DNA of 64,000 nucleotides from Pseudomonas karstica (lineage in GTDB: Bacteria > Pseudomonadota > Gammaproteobacteria > Pseudomonadales > Pseudomonadaceae). Below the pieces are notes generated by a model that made no database searches, was not told the DNA's origin, and saw only the letters and a program-made list of their open reading frames with translations. Position numbers and translations under genes: made by a program. Shown here one piece after another: positions 34,723-43,658 of the stretch. The stretch lies in NCBI RefSeq assembly GCF_009707515.1, contig NZ_WLYI01000029.1, forward strand, positions 1-64,000, in the 5' to 3' direction. Numbering within the stretch: the stretch's first letter is position 1; each line of letters starts with the position of its first letter.

Positions 34723-36636
34723 ATGTCCGTACGACGCACACGCAAAGACGATGGCAGCCAATGGACAGTTGCGGACAGCCGCAGTGTTTACGGGATTCGC
34801 CATTGGGGGGCCGGATATTTCGCGATCAATGACGCCGGTCGCGTAGAAGTTCGTCCGAACGGCCCGAACAGCACGCCCGTCGACCTGTACGAGCAGGTTG
34901 ACCAGTTGCGCAAAAGCGGCCTGTCCCTGCCCCTGCTGGTGCGCTTCCCGGATATCCTGCAAGACCGTGTACGCCAGTTGACTGGCGCCTTCGACGCCAA
35001 TATCGAGCGTCTGGAGTACCAGAGCAAATACACCGCGTTGTACCCGATCAAGGTGAATCAACAAGAAGCGGTGATCGAGAACATCATCGCCACCCAGGAC
35101 GTCTCCATCGGCCTGGAGGCCGGCTCCAAACCGGAGTTGTTGGCTGTACTGGCGTTGGCGCCCAAAGGCGGCACTATCGTTTGCAACGGTTACAAAGACC
35201 GCGAGTTCATCCGCCTGGCGCTGATGGGCCAGAAGCTGGGCCACAATGTCTTTATCGTGATCGAGAAAGAATCCGAAGTTAGCCTGGTGATCGAAGAAGC
35301 CGCCAACCTCAAGGTCAAGCCCCAGGTCGGCCTACGGGTGCGCCTGTCGTCCCTGGCGTCGAGCAAGTGGGCGGACACCGGTGGCGAGAAGTCCAAGTTC
35401 GGTTTGTCGGCGGCGCAGTTGCTGTCGGTGGTGGAGCGTTTCCGCGCCGCTGGCCTGGACCAGGGCATCCGCCTGTTGCACTTCCATATGGGTTCGCAGA
35501 TCGCCAACCTGGCGGACTACCAGCACGGGTTCAAGGAAGCCATTCGTTACTACGGCGAACTGCGCAACCTTGGCTTGCCGGTGGACCATATCGATGTGGG
35601 CGGCGGGCTGGGTGTGGACTACGACGGTACGCACTCGCGTAACGCCAGTTCGATCAACTATGACATGGACGATTACGCCGGTGTGGTGGTGGGCATGCTC
35701 AAGGAATTCTGCGATGCGCAGAGCCTGCCGCACCCGCACATATTCTCCGAAAGCGGGCGCTCCCTGACCGCCCACCACGCCATGCTGGTGGTGCAAGTTA
35801 CTGACGTCGAGAAACACAACGACGACGTCCCGGTGATTGAAAACAAGGAATCCCTGCCGGAAACCGTGCAATGGCTGGTGGACCTGCTGGGCCCGACCGA
35901 CATTGAAATGGTCACCGAAACCTACTGGCGCGCCACTCACTACATGAGCGACGTGGCCACCCAGTACGCCGACGGCAAACTGACCCTGGCTGAAAAAGCC
36001 CTGGCCGAACAGTGCTACTTCGCCGTGTGCCGCCGCCTGCACAACTCGCTGAAAGCCCGCCAGCGCTCGCACCGCCAGGTGCTGGACGAACTCAACGACA
36101 AGCTGGCTGACAAGTACATTTGCAACTTCTCGGTGTTCCAGAGCCTGCCAGATACCTGGGCTATTGGCCAAGTGCTGCCGATCCTGCCGTTGCACCGCCT
36201 GGAGGAAGAGCCGCTGCGCCGCGCGGTGCTGCAAGACTTGACCTGCGACTCCGACGGCAAGATCAAGCAATACGTCGACGAGCAGAGCATCGAGACCAGC
36301 CTGCCGGTTCATGGTTTGAACGAAGGTGAGGACTATTTGCTGGGGATTTTCCTGGTGGGCGCCTACCAGGAAATCCTCGGGGATATGCATAACCTGTTCG
36401 GTGACACCGACTCGGTGAACATCTACCAGCGTGATGACGGTTCGGTGTACAGCGCCGGTATCGAGACCCACGACACCATCGAAGACATGCTGCGCTACGT
36501 GCACTTGTCGCCGGAGGAGTTGATGACTCACTACCGTGACAAGTGCGCCAGCGCGAAAATCACGGCCAGCGAGCGTACCCAGTTCCTGGACGCTTTGCGG
36601 TTGGGGCTGACGCGGTCGTCTTACCTGTCGTCTTGA
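34723..36636 (+). CDS. speA: Biosynthetic arginine decarboxylase SpeA
   Basis: 637-aa PLP enzyme, arginine to agmatine, the entry to putrescine via AguA/AguB. Visible features are the PLP-lysine segment YPIKVNQQEAVIENI, RVRLSSLASSKWADTGGEKSKFGLSA, the HFHMGSQIAN motif, DVGGGLGVDYDGTH, and the C-terminal LVGAYQEILGDMHNLFGDTDSVN. Length is standard for fold-III arginine decarboxylases. GGGG lies ~8 bases before the ATG. A strong terminator follows at 36654. Confidence 0.97.
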   Translation: MSVRRTRKDDGSQWTVADSRSVYGIRHWGAGYFAINDAGRVEVRPNGPNSTPVDLYEQVDQLRKSGLSLPLLVRFPDILQDRVRQLTGAFDANIERLEYQSKYTALYPIKVNQQEAVIENIIATQDVSIGLEAGSKPELLAVLALAPKGGTIVCNGYKDREFIRLALMGQKLGHNVFIVIEKESEVSLVIEEAANLKVKPQVGLRVRLSSLASSKWADTGGEKSKFGLSAAQLLSVVERFRAAGLDQGIRLLHFHMGSQIANLADYQHGFKEAIRYYGELRNLGLPVDHIDVGGGLGVDYDGTHSRNASSINYDMDDYAGVVVGMLKEFCDAQSLPHPHIFSESGRSLTAHHAMLVVQVTDVEKHNDDVPVIENKESLPETVQWLVDLLGPTDIEMVTETYWRATHYMSDVATQYADGKLTLAEKALAEQCYFAVCRRLHNSLKARQRSHRQVLDELNDKLADKYICNFSVFQSLPDTWAIGQVLPILPLHRLEEEPLRRAVLQDLTCDSDGKIKQYVDEQSIETSLPVHGLNEGEDYLLGIFLVGAYQEILGDMHNLFGDTDSVNIYQRDDGSVYSAGIETHDTIEDMLRYVHLSPEELMTHYRDKCASAKITASERTQFLDALRLGLTRSSYLSS

Positions 36637-36653
36637 TGGATTAGCGGCTAAAG

Positions 36654-36682
36654 AAAACCCACCAGAGCTGGTGGGTTTTTTT
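36654..36682 (+). terminator. Intrinsic terminator of speA
   Basis: AAAACCCACC and GGTGGGTTTT form a 10-bp stem with loop AGAGCT, followed by a run of T to 36682. The A-rich left flank means it may also act on the convergent MATE gene. Confidence 0.92.
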
Positions 36683-36699
36683 ATAGGTGTTCGTCGGGC

Positions 36700-38043
36700 T
36701 CAAGCGTGGGTGAACCATTGATCACGGCGGCTCAAGTGCCAGGCAAAAGCAGCCAGAATTGCGCTGCGCAAGATCATGAACAGCAAGAACGTCAGCCACA
36801 GGCCGTGATTGCCCAGACCTTGCAGTGCCCAGGCAAACGGCAGTAACACGACGACACTGAGTAGCATGCCGTTACGCATTTCCCGGGCACGGGTGGCGCC
36901 GATAAACAGACCGTCCAGCAGGTAACTCCACACGGCAATCAGTGGCAGCACCGCCAGATACGGCAAGTAGATGAAGGCTGTTTCCCGCACGCTGGGGATA
37001 TCGGTCTGCATGACAATAAACAGATGGCCGGCCACCGAGAACAGCAGGGCGAAGCCGACGCTAGCCAGCAATGACCAGCCGCAGGCGACCACCAGGGAGC
37101 GGCGCAAGGCCTGGCGGTCACGGGCGCCGATGGCGTGGCCACATAACGCTTCCACCGCGTGGGCCAGACCATCCAGGGCATGGGCGGTCAACAGCAGCCC
37201 ATTGAGCAGCAGTGCATTGGCCGCCACCGTGGCATCGCCCAGCCGCGCGCCTTGTACGGTGATCATGAAAAACACCGACTGCAATGCCAGGCTGCGGATG
37301 AAAATGTCGCGGTTCACCGCCAATAGCGGGCGCCAACTCTGCCAACGTTTCAGCGCTGCCCAGGCGATATGCCCGGGATAGGCACGCAGGGCTTTTTGCG
37401 TCATGGCAAGTCCCAGCAGGGCGCCGGTCCATTCGGCAATCACCGACGCCCGCGCCGAACCGACGACACCCCAGTCCAGGCCGAGTACAAACCACAGGTT
37501 CAGGGCAATGTTCACCAGGTTGGTGGTCAGCAGGATCGCCAACGGTGCGCGGGCGTTTTGCGTGCCAAGGAACCAGCCCACCAACGCGTAGCTGGCGAGT
37601 GCGGCGGGCAGGCCGAACAAGCGAATATGGAAAAACTCGCGGGCCAGTTGATTCAGTTCCGGCGACGGTTGCATCCAGTCCAGCACCACACCGCTCAGCG
37701 GCACGCCGATGGTGCCCAGTACCATCGCCAGGCCCAGCGCCAGCAACAAACCCTGCAGCAGGATTTGCCGCAGTGCGGCTCCGTCTCCACGCCCGGCCGC
37801 CTGTGCGGCAAACCCGGTGGAGCCCATGCGCAGGAAGCCCATGGCCCAGGCGAGGAAGGTATACAGGCTGGCCCCCACGGCCACGGCGCCCAATTGATGG
37901 GCGTGGGGCAGGTGGCCGATGACCATGCTGTCCACCAACGCCACCAGCGGCACGGAAATATTCGACAGAATCATCGGCGCGGCCAGGGCCCAGACGCGGC
38001 GATGGGTGGGGCGGTGGCGCCAGTCGGTGAGCAGGGCAGTCAT
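36700..38043 (-). CDS. MATE-family efflux protein (DinF/NorM-like)
   Basis: 447-aa inner-membrane antiporter with 12 predicted helices in two six-helix halves. The start MTALLTDWRHRPTHRRVWALAAPMILSNISVPL and the VDSMVIGHL, GFLRMGSTGFAAQAAGRGD segments are typical of the DinF branch. It would export cationic organic compounds using a proton or sodium gradient; the substrate is unknown. The ATG at 38043 has AAGGAG 8 bases upstream; the frame runs 120 codons further upstream without family similarity. Convergent with speA across the terminator. Confidence 0.88.
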   Translation of the reverse strand: MTALLTDWRHRPTHRRVWALAAPMILSNISVPLVALVDSMVIGHLPHAHQLGAVAVGASLYTFLAWAMGFLRMGSTGFAAQAAGRGDGAALRQILLQGLLLALGLAMVLGTIGVPLSGVVLDWMQPSPELNQLAREFFHIRLFGLPAALASYALVGWFLGTQNARAPLAILLTTNLVNIALNLWFVLGLDWGVVGSARASVIAEWTGALLGLAMTQKALRAYPGHIAWAALKRWQSWRPLLAVNRDIFIRSLALQSVFFMITVQGARLGDATVAANALLLNGLLLTAHALDGLAHAVEALCGHAIGARDRQALRRSLVVACGWSLLASVGFALLFSVAGHLFIVMQTDIPSVRETAFIYLPYLAVLPLIAVWSYLLDGLFIGATRAREMRNGMLLSVVVLLPFAWALQGLGNHGLWLTFLLFMILRSAILAAFAWHLSRRDQWFTHA

Positions 38044-38085
38044 GGAGGCTCCTTGGGGAGCCGCATTGTACCCGCGTACCCTGAT

Positions 38086-38110
38086 CGTTCCCATGCTCTG
38101 CGTGGGAACG
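38086..38110. repeat. Short palindromic repeat (TTCCCATGC type)
   Basis: CGTTCCCATGC and GCGTGGGAACG surround TCT, with one mismatch. Third copy of the dispersed small palindrome (others at 27305 and 29879), here in the divergent gap between the MATE gene and the alpha-2-macroglobulin gene. Confidence 0.65.
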
Positions 38111-38257
38111 ACCTGCGCACCTGCGTAGGAATGATCTCGAAGCCCGTGCCACCCAGAACCAAGCCGCCCTCCGTCGGTCAATGTGACCAGCGCCACAACC
38201 CCTTTGCCTGCGCTGATATATAGTTCATCCCTTGCATCCCCTGACAACGAGTGTCCC

Positions 38258-41200
38258 ATGCTTAACAAAGGACTGTTCCTGGCTTGTGCGCTGGCCTTGC
38301 TGAGCGCTTGCGATTCATCCGATAAAGCGGCTGCTCCGCCGGCCCCTGCGGCAGCTACCGTGCCGGTACAGGTCAAGCCTGCGGTGGATGTGGCCGCGCT
38401 CAAGCAGCGTTATGCCGGCCGAGAGTTAAGCGTGGTGGACGTCTCCGAAGTCCAACTGGACGGCGCCAGTACCTTGTCGGTGAGCTTCTCGATTCCCCTC
38501 GATCCCGAGCAGAAGCTCGACGGTAAATTGCATCTGGTGGACAGCAAGTCGGGCAAGGTCGATGGCGCCTGGGAGCTGTCGGATAACCTGATGGAACTGC
38601 GCCTGCGCCATCTGGAACCCCAGCGTAAATTGGTGCTGACGGTGGACGCCGGCCTGCGCGCCGTCAACGGCGCCAAGCTCGCCGCCGAATACACCAGCCG
38701 CCTGGAAACCCGTGACCTGCAAGCGACTGTCGGGTTTGCCAGCCGTGGCACCTTATTGCCGACACGGTTGGCCGAGGGCTTGCCGGTGATCGCGCTGAAT
38801 GTCGACAAGATCGACGTCGAGTTCTTTCGCATCAAGCCTGAATCACTGCCCGCATTCCTCACCCGATGGGGGCGCAACTCCAGCCTGCAAAGCTATGAAT
38901 CCCGCGAACTGCTGCCTATGGCCGACCTGGTCTATAGCGGCCGCTTCGACCTGAACCCTGTGCGCAACACCCGGGAAACCCTGCTACTGCCGATCGCCGG
39001 CCTCAAGCCACTGCAACAGCCGGGGGTGTACCTGGCGGTGATGCGTGCATCGGGCACCTACGACTATTCGCAACCGGCCACGCTGTTCACCCTGAGTGAT
39101 ATCGGCCTGTCGGTGCACCGTTACCAGAACCGCCTGGACGTATTCACCCAGGCCCTTGAAGGCGGCAAAGCCCTGGATGGCGTGGACCTGGAAGTCCTCG
39201 ACGCCGAAGGTCGCGTGCTGGGCCAGGGCAAGACCGAGAAGGGCGGCCATGCCGAGTTGCCACTGCCGAAAAAAGCCCAGGTGCTACTGGCCAAGCAGGG
39301 TGACCAGACCAGCATGCTGCGCCTGGACAGTGCAGCCTTGGACCTGGCGGAATTCGATATTGGCGGCCAGCCCGCCCATCCGTTGCAATTTTTTGTGTTT
39401 GGCCCCCGCGACCTGTATCGCCCGGGTGAAACCGTACTGCTCAATGCGCTGTTGCGGGACAAGGACGGCAAGGCCGTCAAGCCACAACCGGTGAGTGTGG
39501 AGGTACGTCGCCCGGATGAGCAGGTCAGCCGCAAGTTTGTCTGGGATGCCGATGCTTCCGGTCTTTATCAATACTCGCTGCAACTGGCCGGCGAAGCGCC
39601 GACGGGCCGCTGGCAGTTGGTGTTCGACCTGGGTGACGGCAAGCCGCAGCTTTATGAGTTCCTTGTCGAGGACTTCTTGCCGGAACGCCTGGCTCTGGAG
39701 CTGAAGGGCAGTGATACCCCACTCAAACCGGCCGACAACGCCACCATTCATGTCAACGGTCGCTACCTGTACGGCGCACCGGCGTCCGGTAACCGGGTCA
39801 GCGGGCAAGTCTATGTGCGCCCACTGCGCGAAGCGGTCAAGTCGCTGCCGGGTTATCAGTTCGGCTCTGTCACTGAAGAAGAACTGAGCCAGGACTTCGA
39901 ACTGGACGAAAGTGTGCTCGACGTCAACGGCGAAGAACTGCTGACGCTGGAAAGCAAATGGGCGGACGTCAAGTCGCCGCTGCAACTCATTGTCCAGGCC
40001 AGCCTGCAAGAGTCGGGCGGGCGGCCGATTACCCGGCGGCTGGTGCAACCGGTGTGGCCGGCCAAACAGTTGCCGGGCTTGCGCGGTTTGTTCGAGGGCA
40101 AGGAAACCAATGGCGATGGCCCGGTGGAGTTTGAAGTACTGGTGGCCAACCAGGACGGTCAGAAACTGGCTGCCGAGAACCTCAAGGTGCGCCTGGTGCG
40201 CGAGCGCCGCGACTACTACTGGAACTACTCCGACAACGATGGCTGGAGCTATCACTACAACGAGAAATTTCTCAACCTTGATGAGCAGACCGTCACTATC
40301 AAGGCTGGCGACACCGCCAAGGCCAGCTTCCAGGTGGAGTGGGGCCCTTATCGCGTCGAGGTTGAAGACCCGCAAACCGGTCTGATCAGCAGTGTGCGCT
40401 TCTGGGCGGGTTACCAGGCCCAGGACAATACCGAAGGCGGTGCCGTACGGCCGGATCAGGTCAAGCTGGCGCTGGACAAACCGGCCTATGGCGATGGCGA
40501 TACCGCCACTGTCACCGTTACCCCGCCGGCGGCAGGTAAAGGTTATCTGCTATTGGAATCCAGCGAAGGACCGTTGTGGTGGCAGGAAATCGAGGTGCCG
40601 GCCGAAGGCAAGAGCTTTGCCGTGAAGCTCGACCCGAAATGGTCGCGCCATGACCTGTATGTCAGCGCCCTGGTGGTTCGTGCGGGCGAACGCAAGGCTA
40701 ATATCACGCCCAAGCGTGCGGTGGGCTTGCTGCATCTGCCGTTGGATCGTACCCAGCGCAAGCTTGGCGTGACCCTTGCGGCCCCGGAAAAAATGCGCCC
40801 CAAACAACCGCTGACGGTGAAGATCACCGCCAGGAACACCGACGGCAGCGTACCGAAACAGGTGCATGTACTGCTGGCGGCGGTGGACGTGGGTATTCTC
40901 AATATCACCGAATACCCGACGCCGGACCCCTACTCCAGCCTGTTTGGCCGCAAGGCTTATGGGGTCGACCAGTTCGACATTTATGGCCAGTTGATCGAAG
41001 CCGGGCAAGGCCGCCTCGCCAGCCTGGCGTTCGGTGGCGACGCCGCGTTGGCCAAGGGCGGCAAGCGGCCAGACACCAGCGTGACCATCGTCGCCTTGCA
41101 GAGCGCGCCGGTCACCTTGAACGATCAAGGCGAGGGCGAGGTCAGCGTCAATATTCCTGATTTCAACGGCGAACTGCGCCTGATGGCCCAGGCCTGGACC

Positions 41201-43153
41201 GATGATCGCTACGGCATGGCCGAAGGCAAGACGGTGATCGCTGCGCCGCTGGTTGCCGAGCTTTCGGCGCCGCGCTTCCTGGCCGGGGGTGACCAGACTC
41301 GGTTGGCGCTGGACTTGTCCAATTTGTCGGGCAACGCGCAGAAGCTTGATGTGCAATTGACCGCCGAAGGCCAACTGACGTTGCTGGGCGATCCCTCGCA
41401 AAGCGTGCAGTTGACCCAGGGCCAGCGCACTACGTTGCAGGTTCCGGTGCGTGCGCTGGGCGGGTTTGGTCAGGGCAAGGTCAAGGTCACGGTCAATGGC
41501 CTGGCCCTGCCGGGCGAAAACCTGCCGCCGTTTACCCGCGAATGGACCTTGGGCGTGCGCCCGGCTTATCCGGCATTGCTTAAGCAATACCGCGCGGTGC
41601 TCAAGGATCAAACCTGGAGTTTGCCGGACGCCGAACTGGCGTTGTTCGAACCGGCCGGGCGTGAGGCACTGTTGAGCCTGTCGAGCCGGCCGCCATTGAA
41701 CCTTGGCGAACAGATCCGTGCGCTCAAGGCTTATCCCTATGGCTGCCTGGAACAAACCGCTAGCGGGCTGTACCCATCGTTGTATGCCGATACGCAAGTG
41801 TTGGCGCGCCTGGGCCTCAAGGGCGAGCCGGATGCCGAGCGCAAACGCAAGATCGAGTTGGGTATTGAGCGTTTGTTGGGCATGCAGCGCTACAACGGCA
41901 GCTTCGGTTTGTGGGGGGCCGATGGTGAGGAAGAATACTGGCTGACGGCCTATGTCACTGACTTCCTGCTGCGGGCTCGCGACCAAGGGTTCGCTGTGCC
42001 GTCCGAGGCGCTGAAGAAAGCCAGTGAGCGCCTGCTGCGTTATGTGCAGGAGCGCAACCTGATCGATGTCGACTACAGCGACAATGCCGACCACACCCGG
42101 TTCGCTGTGCAGGCCTATGCCGGCATGGTCCTGGCCCGTAGTCAGCAGGCGCCGTTGGGGGCTTTGCGCAGCTTGTTCGAGCGGCGTACCGACGTCCGTT
42201 CCGGTTTGCCGCTGGTGCAGTTGGCTATCGCCTTGCAGAAGATGGGCGATCAGCCCCGTGCCGATCAGGCCTTGATTGCCGGGCTGGCGGTGAAGCGCAA
42301 AGCCAATGAATGGTTGGCGGACTACGGCAGCCCGTTGCGCGACCAGGCGATGATTCTGGCATTGCTGGAGGAGAACGATCTGGCCAAGGGCAAACGTGAA
42401 GAGCGACTGTTCGAGCTGTCGGACCAGATGGCGGCCAGCCAGTGGTTGTCGACCCAGGAGCGCAACTCATTGTTCCTTGCCGGGCGCACCTTGCTGGGTA
42501 AACCCGAAGCCAACTGGACCGCACAGCTCACCAGCGGTGGCGAAACCCGCGAGCTGAATAACGGCCAGTCGGGCCTGAAGCTGGAAGGGGCGTTGCTGGC
42601 ATCACCGCTGACCTTGCGTAACCAGGGCAGCGAGCCGATCTACCAGCAACTGAGCATTTCCGGTTATCCACAGCAGTCACCGGCCGCCGGTGGCGAGAAC
42701 CTGAGTATTCGTCGTGAGTACCTGGGGATGAATGGCCAGCCGCTGAACTTGCATAATCTCAATAGCGGCGACCTGGTGCTGGTACACCTGGCTGTCAGCG
42801 CCAAGCAACGGGTGCCGGACGCTCTGGTGGTGGACCTGTTGCCCGCCGGCCTGGAGCTGGAGAACCAGAACCTGGCACAAAGCGCCGCCAGCCTGGAAAA
42901 CGCCAGCAGCCAGGTCAAGGAATGGCGTGAGTCGATGCAGAACGCGTCCCTCAAACACCAGGAGTTCCGCGATGATCGGTATGTGGCAGCGCTGAATCTG
43001 GATGGCTATGGCACCACGCACCTGCTGTATCTGGCGCGAGCCGTGACGCCGGGAACTTACCGTGTGCCGCCGCCGCAAGTGGAGTCGATGTACCGGCCGA
43101 ACTGGCAGGCGGTGGGGGAAACCCCGGCGGACATGGTGATCAAGGGCCGCTAA
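38258..43153 (+). CDS. Bacterial alpha-2-macroglobulin lipoprotein (YfhM type)
   Basis: 1631-aa protease-trapping lipoprotein. Lipobox LLSAC puts the lipidated cysteine at residue 18; an Ala/Pro linker follows, then a string of macroglobulin (MG) domains with the bait-region area, and the thioester domain carrying YPYGCLEQ with the reactive cysteine at residue 1163. The final receptor-like domain covers ~1420-1620. In Gram-negatives this protein sits in the periplasm and covalently snares proteases that breach the outer membrane. It is followed by pbpC after a small opposing gene, the standard yfhM-pbpC partnership linking protease defence with peptidoglycan repair. ATG 38258 is chosen because it begins the lipoprotein signal. 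Confidence 0.93.
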   Translation: MLNKGLFLACALALLSACDSSDKAAAPPAPAAATVPVQVKPAVDVAALKQRYAGRELSVVDVSEVQLDGASTLSVSFSIPLDPEQKLDGKLHLVDSKSGKVDGAWELSDNLMELRLRHLEPQRKLVLTVDAGLRAVNGAKLAAEYTSRLETRDLQATVGFASRGTLLPTRLAEGLPVIALNVDKIDVEFFRIKPESLPAFLTRWGRNSSLQSYESRELLPMADLVYSGRFDLNPVRNTRETLLLPIAGLKPLQQPGVYLAVMRASGTYDYSQPATLFTLSDIGLSVHRYQNRLDVFTQALEGGKALDGVDLEVLDAEGRVLGQGKTEKGGHAELPLPKKAQVLLAKQGDQTSMLRLDSAALDLAEFDIGGQPAHPLQFFVFGPRDLYRPGETVLLNALLRDKDGKAVKPQPVSVEVRRPDEQVSRKFVWDADASGLYQYSLQLAGEAPTGRWQLVFDLGDGKPQLYEFLVEDFLPERLALELKGSDTPLKPADNATIHVNGRYLYGAPASGNRVSGQVYVRPLREAVKSLPGYQFGSVTEEELSQDFELDESVLDVNGEELLTLESKWADVKSPLQLIVQASLQESGGRPITRRLVQPVWPAKQLPGLRGLFEGKETNGDGPVEFEVLVANQDGQKLAAENLKVRLVRERRDYYWNYSDNDGWSYHYNEKFLNLDEQTVTIKAGDTAKASFQVEWGPYRVEVEDPQTGLISSVRFWAGYQAQDNTEGGAVRPDQVKLALDKPAYGDGDTATVTVTPPAAGKGYLLLESSEGPLWWQEIEVPAEGKSFAVKLDPKWSRHDLYVSALVVRAGERKANITPKRAVGLLHLPLDRTQRKLGVTLAAPEKMRPKQPLTVKITARNTDGSVPKQVHVLLAAVDVGILNITEYPTPDPYSSLFGRKAYGVDQFDIYGQLIEAGQGRLASLAFGGDAALAKGGKRPDTSVTIVALQSAPVTLNDQGEGEVSVNIPDFNGELRLMAQAWTDDRYGMAEGKTVIAAPLVAELSAPRFLAGGDQTRLALDLSNLSGNAQKLDVQLTAEGQLTLLGDPSQSVQLTQGQRTTLQVPVRALGGFGQGKVKVTVNGLALPGENLPPFTREWTLGVRPAYPALLKQYRAVLKDQTWSLPDAELALFEPAGREALLSLSSRPPLNLGEQIRALKAYPYGCLEQTASGLYPSLYADTQVLARLGLKGEPDAERKRKIELGIERLLGMQRYNGSFGLWGADGEEEYWLTAYVTDFLLRARDQGFAVPSEALKKASERLLRYVQERNLIDVDYSDNADHTRFAVQAYAGMVLARSQQAPLGALRSLFERRTDVRSGLPLVQLAIALQKMGDQPRADQALIAGLAVKRKANEWLADYGSPLRDQAMILALLEENDLAKGKREERLFELSDQMAASQWLSTQERNSLFLAGRTLLGKPEANWTAQLTSGGETRELNNGQSGLKLEGALLASPLTLRNQGSEPIYQQLSISGYPQQSPAAGGENLSIRREYLGMNGQPLNLHNLNSGDLVLVHLAVSAKQRVPDALVVDLLPAGLELENQNLAQSAASLENASSQVKEWRESMQNASLKHQEFRDDRYVAALNLDGYGTTHLLYLARAVTPGTYRVPPPQVESMYRPNWQAVGETPADMVIKGR

Positions 43154-43164
43154 ACGCAACTAAC

Positions 43165-43264
43165 TGTAGGAGCGGGCTGGCCCGCAAAAAACGCAGAGGC
43201 ACCGCGTTTATTCAGAATGCCAGCGTTATCGTTGACGTTCTTCGCGAGCAAGCTCGCTCCTACA
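43165..43264. repeat. REPIN after the alpha-2-macroglobulin gene
   Basis: Arms TGTAGGAGCGGGCTGGCCCG and CGAGCAAGCTCGCTCCTACA; the left arm carries a GGGCTGGCCC variant of the inner stem, so the two REP halves differ more than in the other copies. Confidence 0.85.
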
Positions 43265-43266
43265 AT

Positions 43267-43560
43267 TTAGTGGACGACCCAACTGAGCAGCCACAGCCCA
43301 AGCATCAACCAGATAATCCCCATGATGATCGAGGCTCGCATGAAGGCGCGGACTGCCGAGTACAGCAACATCAGGCCGATGATCAAGGTGATGATGCTGA
43401 TGATCGAGGTGTCCATGCCCAAGGTGCGTGACAGGCCTTCGACAAAGTTGCCGCCGGCATGAGTCAATGCATTGAATAATCCACTGAGCCCGTCGACGAT
43501 AAAACGGATGACGGAACCGAGCGCCTGGCCCAGCCATTCGAAAAAGCTTTCTACCTGCAT
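43267..43560 (-). CDS. Small inner-membrane protein of unknown function
   Basis: 97 aa. An amphipathic N-terminal half (MQVESFFEWLGQALGSVIRFIVDGLSGLFN) is followed by two TM helices (~53-72 and ~76-95, ISIITLIIGLMLLYSAVRAF and IIMGIIWLMLGLWLLSWVV). I do not recognise a named family. It lies between the alpha-2-macroglobulin gene and pbpC on the opposite strand, directly after a REPIN, so its 3' end may use that hairpin. The initiation at ATG 43560 follows GGACGCACAT-type sequence with a weak ribosome site. Confidence 0.65.
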   Translation of the reverse strand: MQVESFFEWLGQALGSVIRFIVDGLSGLFNALTHAGGNFVEGLSRTLGMDTSIISIITLIIGLMLLYSAVRAFMRASIIMGIIWLMLGLWLLSWVVH

Positions 43561-43658
43561 ATGTGCGTCCTGATGAAAAGGTGGGCGTATCTGCCGGACC
43601 TGAGCCTTTGGTCGTCAATCCCGTGGGCTAGTTCCGTGAAGCATAGAGGTTTGCCTGG

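Noticed and set aside
35332..36531. 399-codon minus-strand frame opposite speA
   Set aside because: Antisense of an unambiguous enzyme gene; no start signal.
40550..42094. 514-codon minus-strand frame opposite the alpha-2-macroglobulin gene
   Set aside because: Glutamine/arginine-rich composition typical of antisense frames; no recognisable domain.
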